From NCBI RefSeq assembly GCF_037975245.1, contig NC_092580.1, positions 23,205,001-23,269,000 on the forward strand: a stretch of DNA of 64,000 nt, given 5' to 3'. This document shows positions 48,805-61,374 of this stretch, piece by piece. A program made the position numbers and the translations under genes. The first letter of the stretch is position 1. Each line of letters starts with the position of its first letter. The notes below the pieces were generated by a model. That model did not search any database and was not told the origin of the DNA. It was given only the letters and a program-made list of their open reading frames with translations. The DNA is from Apostichopus japonicus (Eukaryota > Echinodermata > Holothuroidea > Aspidochirotida > Stichopodidae).

Positions 48805-49297
48805 TTTCAATTAAGTTGTGTTCTTGAATACTTCCAATGCAGAGCTGACTTTGAGGTATATTTAAATCAGAATGCAAATCTATATTGCGGTCTCAGTATG
48901 GGTAACCTACATGATTCCGTTTTTGAGATAAGGTAGGAACACGGTTTTCATTGTTTTATTCTGTTGACTTCGGATGACTCTTGACCTCCAATAAAGTCAA
49001 TGAGGTCCCTATCTAATATGGGCACCAACATGCTAAGTACGAGGGTTGCCAATAACACACTTTTAGAGATAGGCCTACGGGTGTAACAAGAAGGTAGCCC
49101 GCACACACCTGTGTATGAAAGCTGAACTCACACAAACATCTCAGCCAAATCGCATGAGATCGAACGGCAGTCGTTCAAACACGGGGCAAAAGTGACAAGA
49201 GTCGGTAGAATCGCATGATAGCTGTACCTCAGTTGAAGCTTACAGTGATCAGCTAAACAACGCTAGTGGTGGCGCCCTGTCATAACTTGTTCGTATC
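48805..49297. promoter_or_regulatory. Probable 5' flank/UTR of the ST7-like gene
   Basis: Non-repetitive sequence directly upstream of the ATG at 49298. It must contain the 5' UTR and probably the promoter if the gene call is right. No TATA box or initiator is clear enough to place. Confidence 0.35.
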
Positions 49298-49445
49298 ATG
49301 GCGGGTGTCTGGAAACAAATTACAGACAGAGTAGGGCCTCTATTTTCCTGGATTTCGACTTATTTGTGGATTATTTGGTTCATTTTGTTAGCTGTGCTAG
49401 TGTACACGCTTCGTCCCTTGAAGAAAATCTCGAGCATGAATCTTG
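49298..49445 (+). CDS. ST7: First coding exon of an ST7-like membrane protein
   Basis: ATG in a good context (ATCATGG) opens 49 codons plus one base and ends at a canonical donor, CTTG/GTAAGAG. The protein starts MAGVWKQITDRVGPLFSW. A strong membrane segment follows (STYLWIIWFILLAVLVYTLR), then PLKKISSMNL. Length, position of the segment and wording (TYLW..WF....LVY.LR.PLK) match my recollection of the N-terminus of ST7, the multi-pass protein named suppressor of tumorigenicity 7, whose first coding exon ends at a similar point and whose first intron is very long in vertebrates. The next exon (expected near FLNTLTPKFYVALTG) is not seen in the remaining 14.5 kb. It is too short for certainty. 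Confidence 0.6.
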
Positions 49446-52400
49446 GTAAGAGATAATTAATTTGAAATCAGTATTTTTTTCTGAACCGAAAATCAGGTAG
49501 GCTAATGTTACACCACGTACCTTGCACAATTAACAGTAAGACTAGGCTCGGCAGCCAGCCTTGGCCTAGCAGTAGCAGTAACAGTCCTTTGAAACTTACA
49601 GTTGCATCTTGCATCTAGTGCCTTACGTTAACGTGTCACTAACTTAGGCCTAGGCCTAGGCTAAATTAGCTGTACCTATACTTGGCGAATCTCAAGTTAG
49701 CATTGATACAAAAAATACCGCTGCTCAATGCCTTTCGAAAATATTCCTGTGGAATTTTCAGAATACCATCAATTTTCGAATTTTCACTCGAAGGTTTATC
49801 GTGTGCTTTGTAAAAGTAATACTTAAGTAAAAAGCATGATTTAGGCCAAAGTTAGGCCTGACTAAGTAAGAATCCAGTGGAAGTAAAAATGGCCAGTGTT
49901 GCAAAGTGATAATGAAAGATAGATCTAGATAGGAATGATGTGTTATTGTTATGTTATTAATAAAATAAAAAGAAAAGTACAAGAAAATACGGATGTAGGA
50001 TAACTCTCTCTAGCCTACATGTGTCTGAACATATATACTTTGCTTCTTGTTTACTTGTCTCTGCACAACCGTCCATCTGTCAGATATGGATGAAGAGGTC
50101 ATGGACCCATATTTGCTCCAATCGATCTGTATGATTATATAGGTGATGATGATTACGCGTGGATACAGTTTTGGAAAATTCAAGTATTTAGTATGTTGAA
50201 GGTTTACTTTGATATATATCTATGCAGCATTATAATGACAGACAAGAATATATGTTAACTGGCATTATATGTCAGAGGCACTGGTTGGGGACAGCTACTG
50301 TGAAAATAAAATAACCGTGATATCCAGGCTGAGAAGGGTCCATGTGAGAGGAAACAAACCCAAAGGTCAAAGAATTTTGTATCATATATTTGCATTCTTG
50401 AAAGCACTTGTATATCGAATCGCTGAAATTATTGTTTTGCTACTGAGTGAACTGACTTGATGTTTCTTCATATTGCTTCAGAGATGAACTGGTTATGAAA
50501 CTGGATGGGGGTGTATATTGGTTACCATGTATGATCATTGACATCTTAAATAAGTAAACTGTATCATAGTAGAATATGTTGTGGAGTACCCTTTTTGTTA
50601 AATGGCAAAAATATCTTTTAGGAGGTCCTACTGTACATCCTGATACCAAATTTTGTTCCATGTGTAATATTCATGAAAATATTACATGAAAATTATTTCT
50701 TAACATAAATATATTACAGTTTGTTCCTTGCCAGAAGAGCATTTAATTCCATGGACCAGACCGCAAAAAACAATTTTTTTTTTTTTGTAGCCTAAATTTG
50801 GCCAGGCTAGCTGTAGGCTAAACAGCGTCTTATCAGCAAATTCAGCCTAATAATATGTACAGTAAACGGTCAAAAAAGTTGTCACTTCAACATGGTACCT
50901 GCCTTCTGGGTTTAATATCTTATTAAAACATACCTTTTTTCCCTTCTGACATCATTGGCACAGGAAATTAATTAGGTCTAGACTCAATGCTTTCTACAAG
51001 AAAATGCTATTTAAAAATATTCTTCAAAGATTTCTGAATCTTTTTGCAAAAACTACATTCTCATTGCATTTTGTATCGCGAAAAATATGAATTTTCATAT
51101 TTGGCGATAATTTTATGACTGAATGTGGCAACAGCAGAATGAATGATTAAGCTATGCAAAATAATTGCAATAAATCAACCATATCTGGAGTTATAGGCAA
51201 GACATTTAGGTGGGAATATACCAAAGTTAGTAGCACCATTGTGCAATAATTTTTCTTCAACATGAGTTTCACATGCTTGTCACCAGAAAATCCTTCAAAG
51301 GTTGGCAAATATATCATTTTCTTGTCAGATAAATTGAATCTGGCAAGTATGTATTCAGGCATTTAATGAGGGGTGTCTGCAGAGCACAAACCTGTCTGAC
51401 ATGATCCATTATTGGTCAACACTCTCTGAAATTTCAAAATGACAAGGATCGTTACTGCATGCATGGAAGCATTTTGAGATGACATGGATGGAACCATCCT
51501 CTATGCAAATGTGGTTAAGCAGAGTAGATGTGTAGTTTGCTCATGTATGTTTATGAGCTAATGAAATTAATGAAAAATATGAGAAAATTTGTAATCAGGA
51601 TAAGACAGGCTCATCATGCAGGTTCTCAATTGGAAGTGAACTCTGTCAGGGATTTTTATTTTTATTTTTTTATTGAAGGGTAAAAATAGAAAAAATCCCA
51701 AAAAATGTAGGAACTTTCATACATCCATGTGCGAAAGAGCAAACTGACCACTGGACAAGAGCTACGTACTACAAAGCCTGCTCGTCAGTTACTGCACATG
51801 ATACTGCGATTGAGCGTTTGATTTAGGGGCAACTCTATAAATAGCACAACAGCTATTTAAAGCAATTATTTCCAGCTTGAAGCCTGTATAGTATGCCAGT
51901 GGGGTTGTAAGGTTTGATTTTAACTAATGTATGGTAGTTCAGCTCACAAAGTTTAACTTCCAACTTTCAGAAATATCACAGAACATCCCTGAGTCCTTCC
52001 CCTCCCCTCCCCCCCCCCCCATATTTTACCAGTCTTAATTTAGTTCAGTTGTAATTTATACGTTAGTCACATTATTACCTCAAATTTTGATACTTACTTT
52101 CTTTAGCAATAAGAACAGCCGCTAGTTGATGATCATTTAGGTGCATGATTTGAATGGAGAGGGACATCTCACTACAGTATTACCATTGCTACTTCAAGTG
52201 AATAAATGACTCAATCGAGCAAATTTTGTTATGTGAGCTCTGTGGAGTGCAACTTGTTGTGGAGTGCAACTTGCAACTTCAGTTCACTTTGCATTGCACA
52301 AAACCTTAGTGCTTCCTTTTCAATAAAACTGGTCTGTGGTAATGCAGGCAAGTTTGAAAAGACAAATGGAAATGCTTATTAAATTGCTCTCACTGAATCA

Positions 52401-53089
52401 AATAATTTATTTTTTAAAAGTCCATAATATTTCAGTGTCAATTATTCATTGTTGTCTTCAAAGGCTACCATTTCGAGAATAAACAAATGAAAAAAAAAGT
52501 AAACAAAACACACTACAGATGTAAAAAAAAAAAAACCTTGGGGGAAACTTACTTCCTCTTTATTTGAGAATAGGATTCTTTAGACTCACTGACATGGGCT
52601 AAATCCGCATTAAACAAACTCCTTGATGCAACGTACCATCCTCTGAAACCTGATTCATTCTGCAAGACTGCCACCTATTTCTTGCATCTGCATTCACAGA
52701 GTTACAAAGCTGGGCATTTCCATAGAGTCTGGCAGACACTTTTATCACTTTGTTTAGGGAATTCCTGAATTGTTTAGAAAAATATATTTAGGCTACAAAA
52801 TACCACAATTTGAGGAGGCAACAGATATTGTTTCAGCAGTTGAGCATGAAAGTCATCCAAGTGGTGTAGTGCAAACAGTACTCACAAAATGTCAACTTTT
52901 GCAGACTTTCGGTTTTCAAGACAGATGCTAAGTACGGCACTAACAGTAAAACTTGACAGAAATGGAGTGTCACAAGTATGCAAGGGGTTTTCCACATGAC
53001 TTTATTATGTTAAACAATAGCAAACATATTTGTGTCTTAAGAAAACACTCTTCCAACACTGCAACCTCATCTACATGTTAATAATAATA
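49446..53089. other. Probable long intron; no gene seen
   Basis: Follows the donor at 49446. AT-rich, with few repeats compared with the left half of the window. No further exon, RNA gene or element recognised. Confidence 0.5.
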
Positions 53090-53404
53090 ATGTCTAGATT
53101 TTTAATGCGCAGACTTATCCACCGATAAACAGCCTCAAGGTGCATCATGATATTACCCTTGTCACTGATGACCTGTCAAACATAGAGACAATCCCTCCAC
53201 ATGGCAGCAGCTAAACAGTGCCTAACTGACAATTTATCTCATAGGTCCCCCCCCCTCCCTCATTCATACACCTGGGTGAGGAGAGGCAATGGAGATAAAT
53301 TGCCCTGCCCAACGACTCAACCTTATGATCTGGCAAAGGACTGGTCCCGTTCAAACCTTAAATCACAAGTTTACTGCCTTGACCATTGACCACAACACTC
53401 TCAA
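53090..53404 (-). mobile_element. tRNA-derived SINE, copy 2
   Basis: Same layout as 33400-33757 on the minus strand, with shared blocks ATCTCCATTGCCTCTC, CACCCAGGTGTAT and CTTGTGAT, but more diverged. It ends immediately before the TTAA element at 53428. Confidence 0.7.
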
Positions 53405-53427
53405 TGATATCTGGTAAACTGTAGTAT

Positions 53428-55061
53428 TTAAAGACCAACTATGGAGACTTTTTGATGAACATAAAATCCCACCATTTTTCATGTATTTAATCCTTAACTG
53501 ACTCCAATTACATTGCTGTAATTAACTTTACCAATTTCGGACGTTAAATAAGTGAAAAATGGGACGAAAAGTCAGCTTCTATTTCAGACATTCCTGAAAC
53601 ATTCCTAAGACATCAGGTGACCATGTGACGTCAACGTTTGTATACCTCACTCACAACTATACTTTTAGTGTGTAAAGTCGTATACTTGAGCTGCGAAAAA
53701 CATCAACGATATTACTCCTTTTTCCTCAAAATGTCACAATTCTGTGTTGTTGGAGGTTGCAGTTATACCTCATCCAACAAAAGCATCAGCTTTTTTAGAT
53801 TTCCGAGTAAAAGAACCGACGTAAAACGCCGCAGACTTTGGATCAATTTTTTGAGATCCATGCGGAAAGATTTTTCAGCACCCGGAGTATCTCATGCCCA
53901 TAAGTCCACATGCATGACCCTGCTTCTGTGTATGCTGCAAATGTCTCATTCTGTGAAAATTATATACTGTCGATAGCTGTGTCGGACCATGGTCGGACAT
54001 AGCTAATGTGAAATTGACCGTAAACACGCCCTGGACGTCCTTATATGTAACATTATATCACGCAATTGACAGTAATATATTTACTGTAAGAGATGACCGT
54101 ATATATATACCGTGCCAAGGGTATAGCATTGTTAGTACATGTACGGTAGTTAGTTACAACTCTCGCCGGCGTTGGCTCACAGCATGTGTAATTAGCCATG
54201 TTGGGATTTATCTATTTCATTTGTTGTATTCCAGTATCGTGAGTTCGTGATACATGTGTAATATTGTCCGTTCTGTTTATTCCGACATCTGCATGTTCTA
54301 AGGAGTTGAATAAAAACGGTAGTATGTAGCGATCGGACGTTTTATTTCGTTAGTGACTGTCTTGTGATTGTGGGATGTTAGTACTGGTCAAGGCCTGTTT
54401 CAACTAGACCTAACTCTATGGAATTACACAGACTCACGGTAGTTTTTCGCCCAGGATTGAACAAGAAACGTGGATTAGGATATTCACTGCTAAATTTGTT
54501 TATTGACAGGATACTTTTTCTGTGTTTGTATACTTTTGGATATTAAAACGAGTAAGTACTATGTAAGTATATTGTACCGTACGGACGTATTGACGCTACG
54601 CTATGTAAAAGATACCTCCATTTGAGTGGAAATTTTGCCAATAAAAAAGGCAATTTAACTAAAATTTCTGCTTATAATTGTCTTAAAACTTGTTGTTAAC
54701 CTTCATGTGTTCTTGTTTTAAGCTAACAGCTTTTCAAACGCTCGAAATTGGAAGTAAAAAACAGTACAATTGTTCGCTATCTGTGTACAAACAGTGCCTA
54801 TATCAGCGTTTGATTTTCGCGGTATACAAACTTTGACGTCACACGGTGACCAGAGGCTCCTTTGGGTCAATCTCTGTTTTTCAGACATTCCAGAGGTTCA
54901 TGTCACGTGACTACCCAAAATGTCCATTTTCGTGGTCGTTTTTGATGGGTTATAGTAGGTTTTCGAAGATTATTTTTTACACATGTTGATTATGGGTATG
55001 TAAACTCCTAAATTAATGGAAAATCTCAACAACAAAAATTGCCTCCATATTTGGTCTTTAA
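53428..55061 (+). mobile_element. TTAA-flanked transposon carrying a THAP-domain fragment
   Basis: TTAA at 53428-53431 and 55058-55061. The inverted ends read AGACCAACTATGGAG at the left and AGACCAAATATGGAG (inverse) at the right. A second internal inverted pair contains GGTATACAAAC.TTGACGTCA (53610-53647 and 54817-54850). It carries a THAP domain start at 53731. TTAA target sites together with a THAP DNA-binding domain suggest a Kolobok-like transposon. At 1.6 kb it lacks a catalytic domain. Confidence 0.65.
53731..53976 (+). pseudogene. THAP-type zinc finger N-terminus, broken
   Basis: Starting at the ATG at 53731 the frame reads MSQFCVVGGCSYTSSNKSIS, then FFRFPSKRTDVKRRRLWINF, then LRSMRKDF. 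This fits the start of a THAP domain: Cys at residues 5 and 10, the FFRFP segment and the conserved Trp. The expected C-x2-H pair is not present in frame. The sequence after residue 50 looks frame-shifted or intron-interrupted. It is probably the DNA-binding part of a former transposase. Confidence 0.6.
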
Positions 55062-58000
55062 ACTGTCATTTAAGGAATTCAATACATTTACTATGTGATG
55101 GGACTTTCTTGAGAGTTTCTTGCTTGAGAGTACAGTAGTTATTGTGTAACAGACAATAGATTCAAAACTAAAGTCATGTATTGTTAAAGGCATTAAGGTT
55201 TGCTCAGTAATACCATTACACTTGGTGTTACAGTAAGGCCTGTTTAGTCATGGTTGTGGAATAAAGAGTTTGTCTGGGTGATATGACCATTTCAAACAAA
55301 CTGTAATGACAGTGGTTTCTACATCGAAATTGCTCGAATTACCCTAGTTGTTGTATTATTTTGGAACATTAAATCTTCCCAAGTAGAATTATAAGGGTTT
55401 TTGTTAACTGTCTGGGGAAATTGTTTCTGACAGTTATCAGATACTGTAGACTAATAATAATGGAAGGGTTTGCGTCTCTTTTAAATTTAGTTGTTTTTAT
55501 TTAATAGTGCCATTGATCATGTATTTTGTTAAGGTAATGTCAATTTATTTTAAAGTATTTAGTAAGAGTTCTAGGCAGTTTGTTTTAAATGTCCACATTC
55601 AGGAACTTAAAAAGGAAACAACCGTCTTGCATAATAAACCTTCGTGCTAAACCCATCGAAGACAATTTTATGCTATTCATGTCTGAATATTGTATTAAAA
55701 AGCTCTAAACACAATCGTTTCCTGTACATATCTGTCTATATCGCCTCAGGTATTGTCTCCATCCAAAATGAAAAGTTTTCTTTTGTTCCCCATATGATTA
55801 AAAAAATAAAACACAGTTTAGGTACTTTGGCAGCAACCTTTGTTGACCTAAAAGGTTTGTTCTGAAGTCTAAGCAGCTAATTTTTAAAGAGTAGAGACAG
55901 TTAAAGTAATATATGTATTCAGTGTGCTGCACCATTGATGACAGTAATTCAGGTCCTGTGCTCCACAAAGTACCATTAATGCATTATTAGATGCTCAGAA
56001 TAATAACATGTGGTTATAAATTTCATTTTGCTACAGTATGTCACTGCATTTTGAAGAAGAAAAACCCCCAGTTATGATCCTTACTGGATAACAGCTAAAT
56101 AAAACCTTGTGCTTTGTCAGAATTTATTGTAGTGATTTTGTTTATTGGAGATTTATCCCTTTATTTATGAATAAGAGAATATCAAAATGATACATAAGTC
56201 AAGTTTACCTGATCTTCGACAACCTGTATAATTTTGTCTGCTGTGTCCTTTCTTCGAACTCTCCCTGTATCAGAGCTGTCGGAAACTCTCTTGCCTCCCT
56301 CTAGCATATATTAATGCTGTAAGAAATCTTGTTGTTACCATAGTAACCAACTTGTCTGACAGTAGATGTTATCTGTTGTCTGTCCAATTGAGGGGAATCC
56401 AATGTGCTGGGCGTGTGCTTTCATCTCACTGTGTTTGATCAGGGTTTTGATGGTACAACAAGTAGTGGAATTGAAGACAGCTCAGTGAGAGGCAGTTGCA
56501 GTTTTTTCTTTTGTGTGTTCAGATTGCATTATGACCAGTGATTGTTAACGTGTGTGTATGTGATATTGCTTGTGAACTCTTGTTTTGTTTTCCATTCAAA
56601 AGAAGCGATCTAAAGTTGGTTTTTTTCACGTGATACCTTAGAGGAATACAAACTGGATTACAACAGTAAGTAGTCAATTCTTTTACGACTTGTTCGTAGT
56701 CGCGAAGTTGTTTTAATTAAGTCGGCTTGATTGCGAGATGTGAGGGTATCGACATGTGCAAGCAGGGAAATTTTAATCTCGTCCCACGTGTGGAAGTTGC
56801 ATTGTCTAGTTGCTGTGCATGCGTTTGACTTGTAAAATTGAACATATGGTTGGGTATATTTGTCGCGGCGTGACTTATTGCATTCTAGGAGTTGGTATTT
56901 ATGAGCTCAATGCTTTGTGTGTATACTAGTACAGTGCATAAAATAACATGGCTGCATACAGTAGCAAACAGAGTCACTGGTAGGAGTCTTGAATCAATCG
57001 TTGACTAAATACATGTATGTCTATATTGATATCAATGTATGAAAACGACATAATTATCTTGTAATATTAATGACTTCTGAAGATATTTTTGAATGAAACT
57101 ATTTGCACAATTCATATGTACAAAGACTGGTCGTATCATGAAATAAATCATGAAACATAAGTCATGAATAAAACCTGCACATTATAAATTTTTCGCTGAA
57201 GAAATTTTTTCAAGTATCTGCCAATTAGTGATCTTGTTTATTAAAGGCAACAATGATAGTTGGAATGTCTCACAGCCTCCTTTTTTGGGGGTTTTTTCTT
57301 CCTCAATTTTGTATGGCCACAGTGTATTGTATTTAGGCTTCACTTGGTTATAATGTAGGTTATCATTCAAATGCTTTTTACAAACTTGCATTTTTAAGGC
57401 AATTAACCTAATTAGGGGCCATTTATAATTGTAGATAAATATTCTATTTAACTGAAATGCATCTTATTGAGGTTTTCGTTGTTGTCTGCTCTTTGCAATA
57501 TATTTGAAAATATCTACAGTGTCTGAAATTAGGATAAACTTAGTTTCCTTAAGTACGTAATGAAGGACGAATGAGGACATTGACAAATTTGCATCAGAAA
57601 TAATTTATCCATGATATATCCAGTTGCAGTGTGACCGCTGGTCAAATTGTGCTATATAATTGCAAAGACGTTTCACACAGAAAAGATGTTTCAGGGTTTG
57701 AACAAACAGCTTAAATCATCCCCCTCGTCTCGTGAGATGAAGGAGCACCGGACATAATTCAAATTCAACCCTTCTAGCATCGAATGGTTTACCATCATTT
57801 TCATTCCCATATGTTTCTTTAAGGAAGGGGAAACTTCCATATTTATAAATGTATCATTCGTTCCCTTGTTCTTAAAATATCAAATTTGCTGAAGTGTAAA
57901 ACCGATGACAAATTTTGAAAATCTGTTATTCCTGCAGTAATTTATGCCATAAAAATCATAAGACCTGGATCACATTTCATCCCACCAGTTCACAGCGTAC

Positions 58001-61000
58001 ATATTTATCATAAATTATGGACTCTTACCATAATGCTTGTCATTATTTTGGTGGCAGCTACTTTCATAATGGACAGAATGTTGCTAGGTTGTAGACTGGA
58101 GTGCTCCACACACCACAATTGCTGTTTGCCACTTGAGGGTACTGTTGCACAGGTTGAGGGCATTTTAAGGGCTCTTTTTGAAATCCCATATGGAAAATAA
58201 GGGTCTTTTTGGTATGTTAGTCTCAGGTTCTTTCGGACTTGTACCTGTTGAGTAGTAAATTTATGCCCAAGATCCTTAGTGTGCAGAGTACATACATATA
58301 TGTGTGACATGTCCAGTGTAGAACACAGTCCCAGGTCTGAGACTTGCAAAATAACATTCCATTCCTTTATAAATTCCTTCATAGATCCAATTCCGATAGA
58401 CACATTACACATACACACATATGGCCCATGTTGTGTAGACATATGCATTTTTGGTGAAGAGTCTCTCTGTATGTATTGCTTGGTGTGATTAGAATGACAT
58501 GAAGGCTTTGATGTGACCAAGAACTTGATGTCTTTTACAGCAGTGTCAATATTTTAAAGCCCTCTCTCTCTCTCTCTCTGCATGGTAATTTTAATCGTAT
58601 GATTAATGGTGTTTGCAAGTTTCATGTCAGTGCAGTGATCTACGCTGGGTTCTAAATTCCGGTTTGATTTATTAAACTGATCAGAAAATCAACAACTATG
58701 GAAGCAAGATTAAATAATGACTAATTTGTTACTATTTCTCAACTTTTTTTAATTTGATTATTTATATCATGGCTTTTGGTTATCAATTTCAATATAAGAG
58801 CACTTTGATGGGCAATAGGTTTCATCATATTGCAAGTAACACAATGTAAGAAAGGTTGCTTTACCACTTAAGCATTGCATTAATCTGTATTGAGTGTTTC
58901 AACCAAGCAAACAATCACAGAAATATACCATACCCTGTGCTTTCAACTTCCTCATGACCCTCTCTTTCAGGTTACAACCCAGTCTTCCTCTTGTCTTAAG
59001 AATCTACCATTCTAAAGTCTATATTTGTGTGTTTTTACCAGAAGAATTTCAGTCATAAATCATGTTGAAATGAAACAGTGAAAAATTTGCCATGTCAGCT
59101 ATTTTTCATTTCTTGACATGAAATGTCAGAGTGCGAGATTCATTGCAAAAGGAAGGACACCATGAAGGAGATCTAAGGAATGTTTGCATAGAAGTAAACT
59201 GTATATAACCACCAGTATGTTAGAGAATATTGTAGTTAGTTCCTTATCGCAGTCCAGTTTCCATGGCAACTCATTCCATCATTGTAAATAGTATTTGCTC
59301 GGTTAAATTACAGTTGTTGTTGCAGGTGAAATTTCACATGCGCCCAAACATTTCTGTTGGTGTGATGAATCTCAGGCATTTTTCGCACATCCCCAGCAAA
59401 AGATTTCTTCAAATTCATGTATTTATAAAGGCAAGATAAATCTAGATATCAATTTATCTTGAAGGAAGCGATAGCTCAGACACACCCAGGCTAATGTAAT
59501 ATCGTGACATAGAACATACATATCACTGATATCCGAGCCAGATATATTCTAGGTGATTAAATGTCAGCAGTTCCCCTGAAGACATGTTCAGTTGTCACCT
59601 GTGTTGGTTTTAATGATGTCACTATTTAAGTTACTGAAATTTGAAGTACACTGTAAGCTGTGACTTTATAAAAATTAAATTCCTGAGGGACCCACAACTT
59701 TTGAATTTGATATCTTAATTGTATTCCTTTTCTGTTTGTTTTTTGTTATGTTTTTATGTTTTGCATTATTATTATGATTTTTTTTAATGTTTTGCATTAT
59801 TATTATGATTTTTTTTTGTGGGGGTGGGGGGGGGGGGCGGGAGTGGGAGTCTGCCTGGTTTAAGGTTTAGAAAATGTCGGTGTGTCATGGTATGTGCATA
59901 TTTAACAACATTGAAAGTGCTCAGGGCAAATTTTGTAAGGATTTTTCTGGTTGTCCCTCAGACAACTACAGTAAACTTATTTGACTGAACAGCAATCTTG
60001 GTAGTCGTCAAAGGGGTAGCAAAATGTTCACTAATGGTGAGATGAGTATGTTTGCTTTTAATAGAGACTTTGTGACAGTAAAAGTCCACCTTTGGGTGGA
60101 TCATAGGCCTACCAGTACCACTGTTATTGTGCAGATGTTTCAATAACTGAATTCGATGTAAACAACTAAGTCGTTGCGAGACAAACTCCAATGCCGATTT
60201 TGGTCACTTCTGAACAGAAATTTGGTCATCACGGACGATCAGGTGACCACTAAAATCTTTTAAAAGAAATGGGTCATTTTGATTTGTGTCATACTAATCA
60301 TGAGTTACTAATTAATAAGGTACTAATTAATATGTTTCATTTGATATTTCTGACTATGTTCATTACTTTTATAGATCAGAGACGATCGTTATTTGCTTAA
60401 TTGAGATAAGACGAGCCCTCATTCCTTTTGACAATTGCTACAGTCTTAATCACACCAGTGTGCCTTTTGATTCTCCATTTGCTTTATGCTTGTCTTATTC
60501 AGGGCAAGTGGCCTCGCCGAAAAGCAATTAAATGTGTTAGTCTATGCTTCGAGCCTTCCCGCCAACTTGTTAAAATTTCCATCAGTGGTGAAAATTGGAA
60601 GTAACTTTCTTTTAAAGTGATAGTGCAAGTCGTCCCCAGATGTATTAGGAAAAACCAAAAGGAGTCAAAAATGCAAAAGGAGGAACACTGTTTGTTCTCT
60701 GTTTGAAGAGGACAACATGTCAGTTGCAGTCAGTGTCGTTCTCCTCCTCCTCCTTATCCTCATCCTCCTCCTCCTCTTCCTCCTCCTTGCAGTTGTCTAA
60801 ATCTTAATCATTTACATACTTTCCGATGTGTGAGGATGTACATACCAGATGTTTTTGCAGTACAGCCCTTAGTTCTAGTTCCAGCCCTTAGAAAGTCCTC
60901 ACCCCCCAACCCCTCTCCATCTACCCATCTTAAGTTCAGTTCTTCTGATACTAGTTGAATTGATTTAATAAAATGTATTAGAGAGATTAATAAAATGTAT

Positions 61001-61001
61001 T
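55062..61001. other. Probable intron of the ST7-like gene; no gene seen
   Basis: Mostly unique AT-rich sequence. A possible non-coding exon end with a donor (ACAACA/GTAAGTAG) lies near 56668 but has no supporting frame. Simple repeats include (TC)n at 58562-58580, a duplicated TGTTTTGCATTATTATTATG at 59757-59800, and CCT-rich sequence at 60740-60785. Confidence 0.45.
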
Positions 61002-61070
61002 TGAGAAGGAAAATAATTTGTAATGTTCTTAATTGGACCTAACTTAGTGGTTTGCTTCTTCAAAACCAAG
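61002..61070 (+). repeat. 69-bp perfect direct repeat, copy 1
   Basis: From TGAGAAGGAAAATAATTTG to CTTCTTCAAAACCAAG. Identical at every base to 61306-61374. Confidence 0.95.
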
Positions 61071-61305
61071 AGATACATGCAAGCAGAGCTGGGTATATTT
61101 GCAGTGAAATTAACTCCCCTAGAGTTAAATATTCATAAAGGTTTAATTTACTATTTTGTATATTGTGGAAAGACCAATTGTCCACAAACTATGTTTAAGT
61201 CTATAAACACTCTTAATTTGCATATATATACTTTAGGCTGATGATATATCCATTGTTGTGAATTGTTTGGCCAAAAACAAGCTTGGCGATCACCCTGAAT
61301 CTTTC

Positions 61306-61374
61306 TGAGAAGGAAAATAATTTGTAATGTTCTTAATTGGACCTAACTTAGTGGTTTGCTTCTTCAAAACCAAG
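61306..61374 (+). repeat. 69-bp perfect direct repeat, copy 2
   Basis: Identical to 61002-61070 at an offset of 304 bp, while the sequence between and around is not repeated. Confidence 0.95.

Noticed and set aside
58008-58520. 170-codon frame on the minus strand
   Set aside because: No recognisable domain and low-complexity His/Thr/Tyr stretches from CA-rich DNA. It lies in a probable intron.
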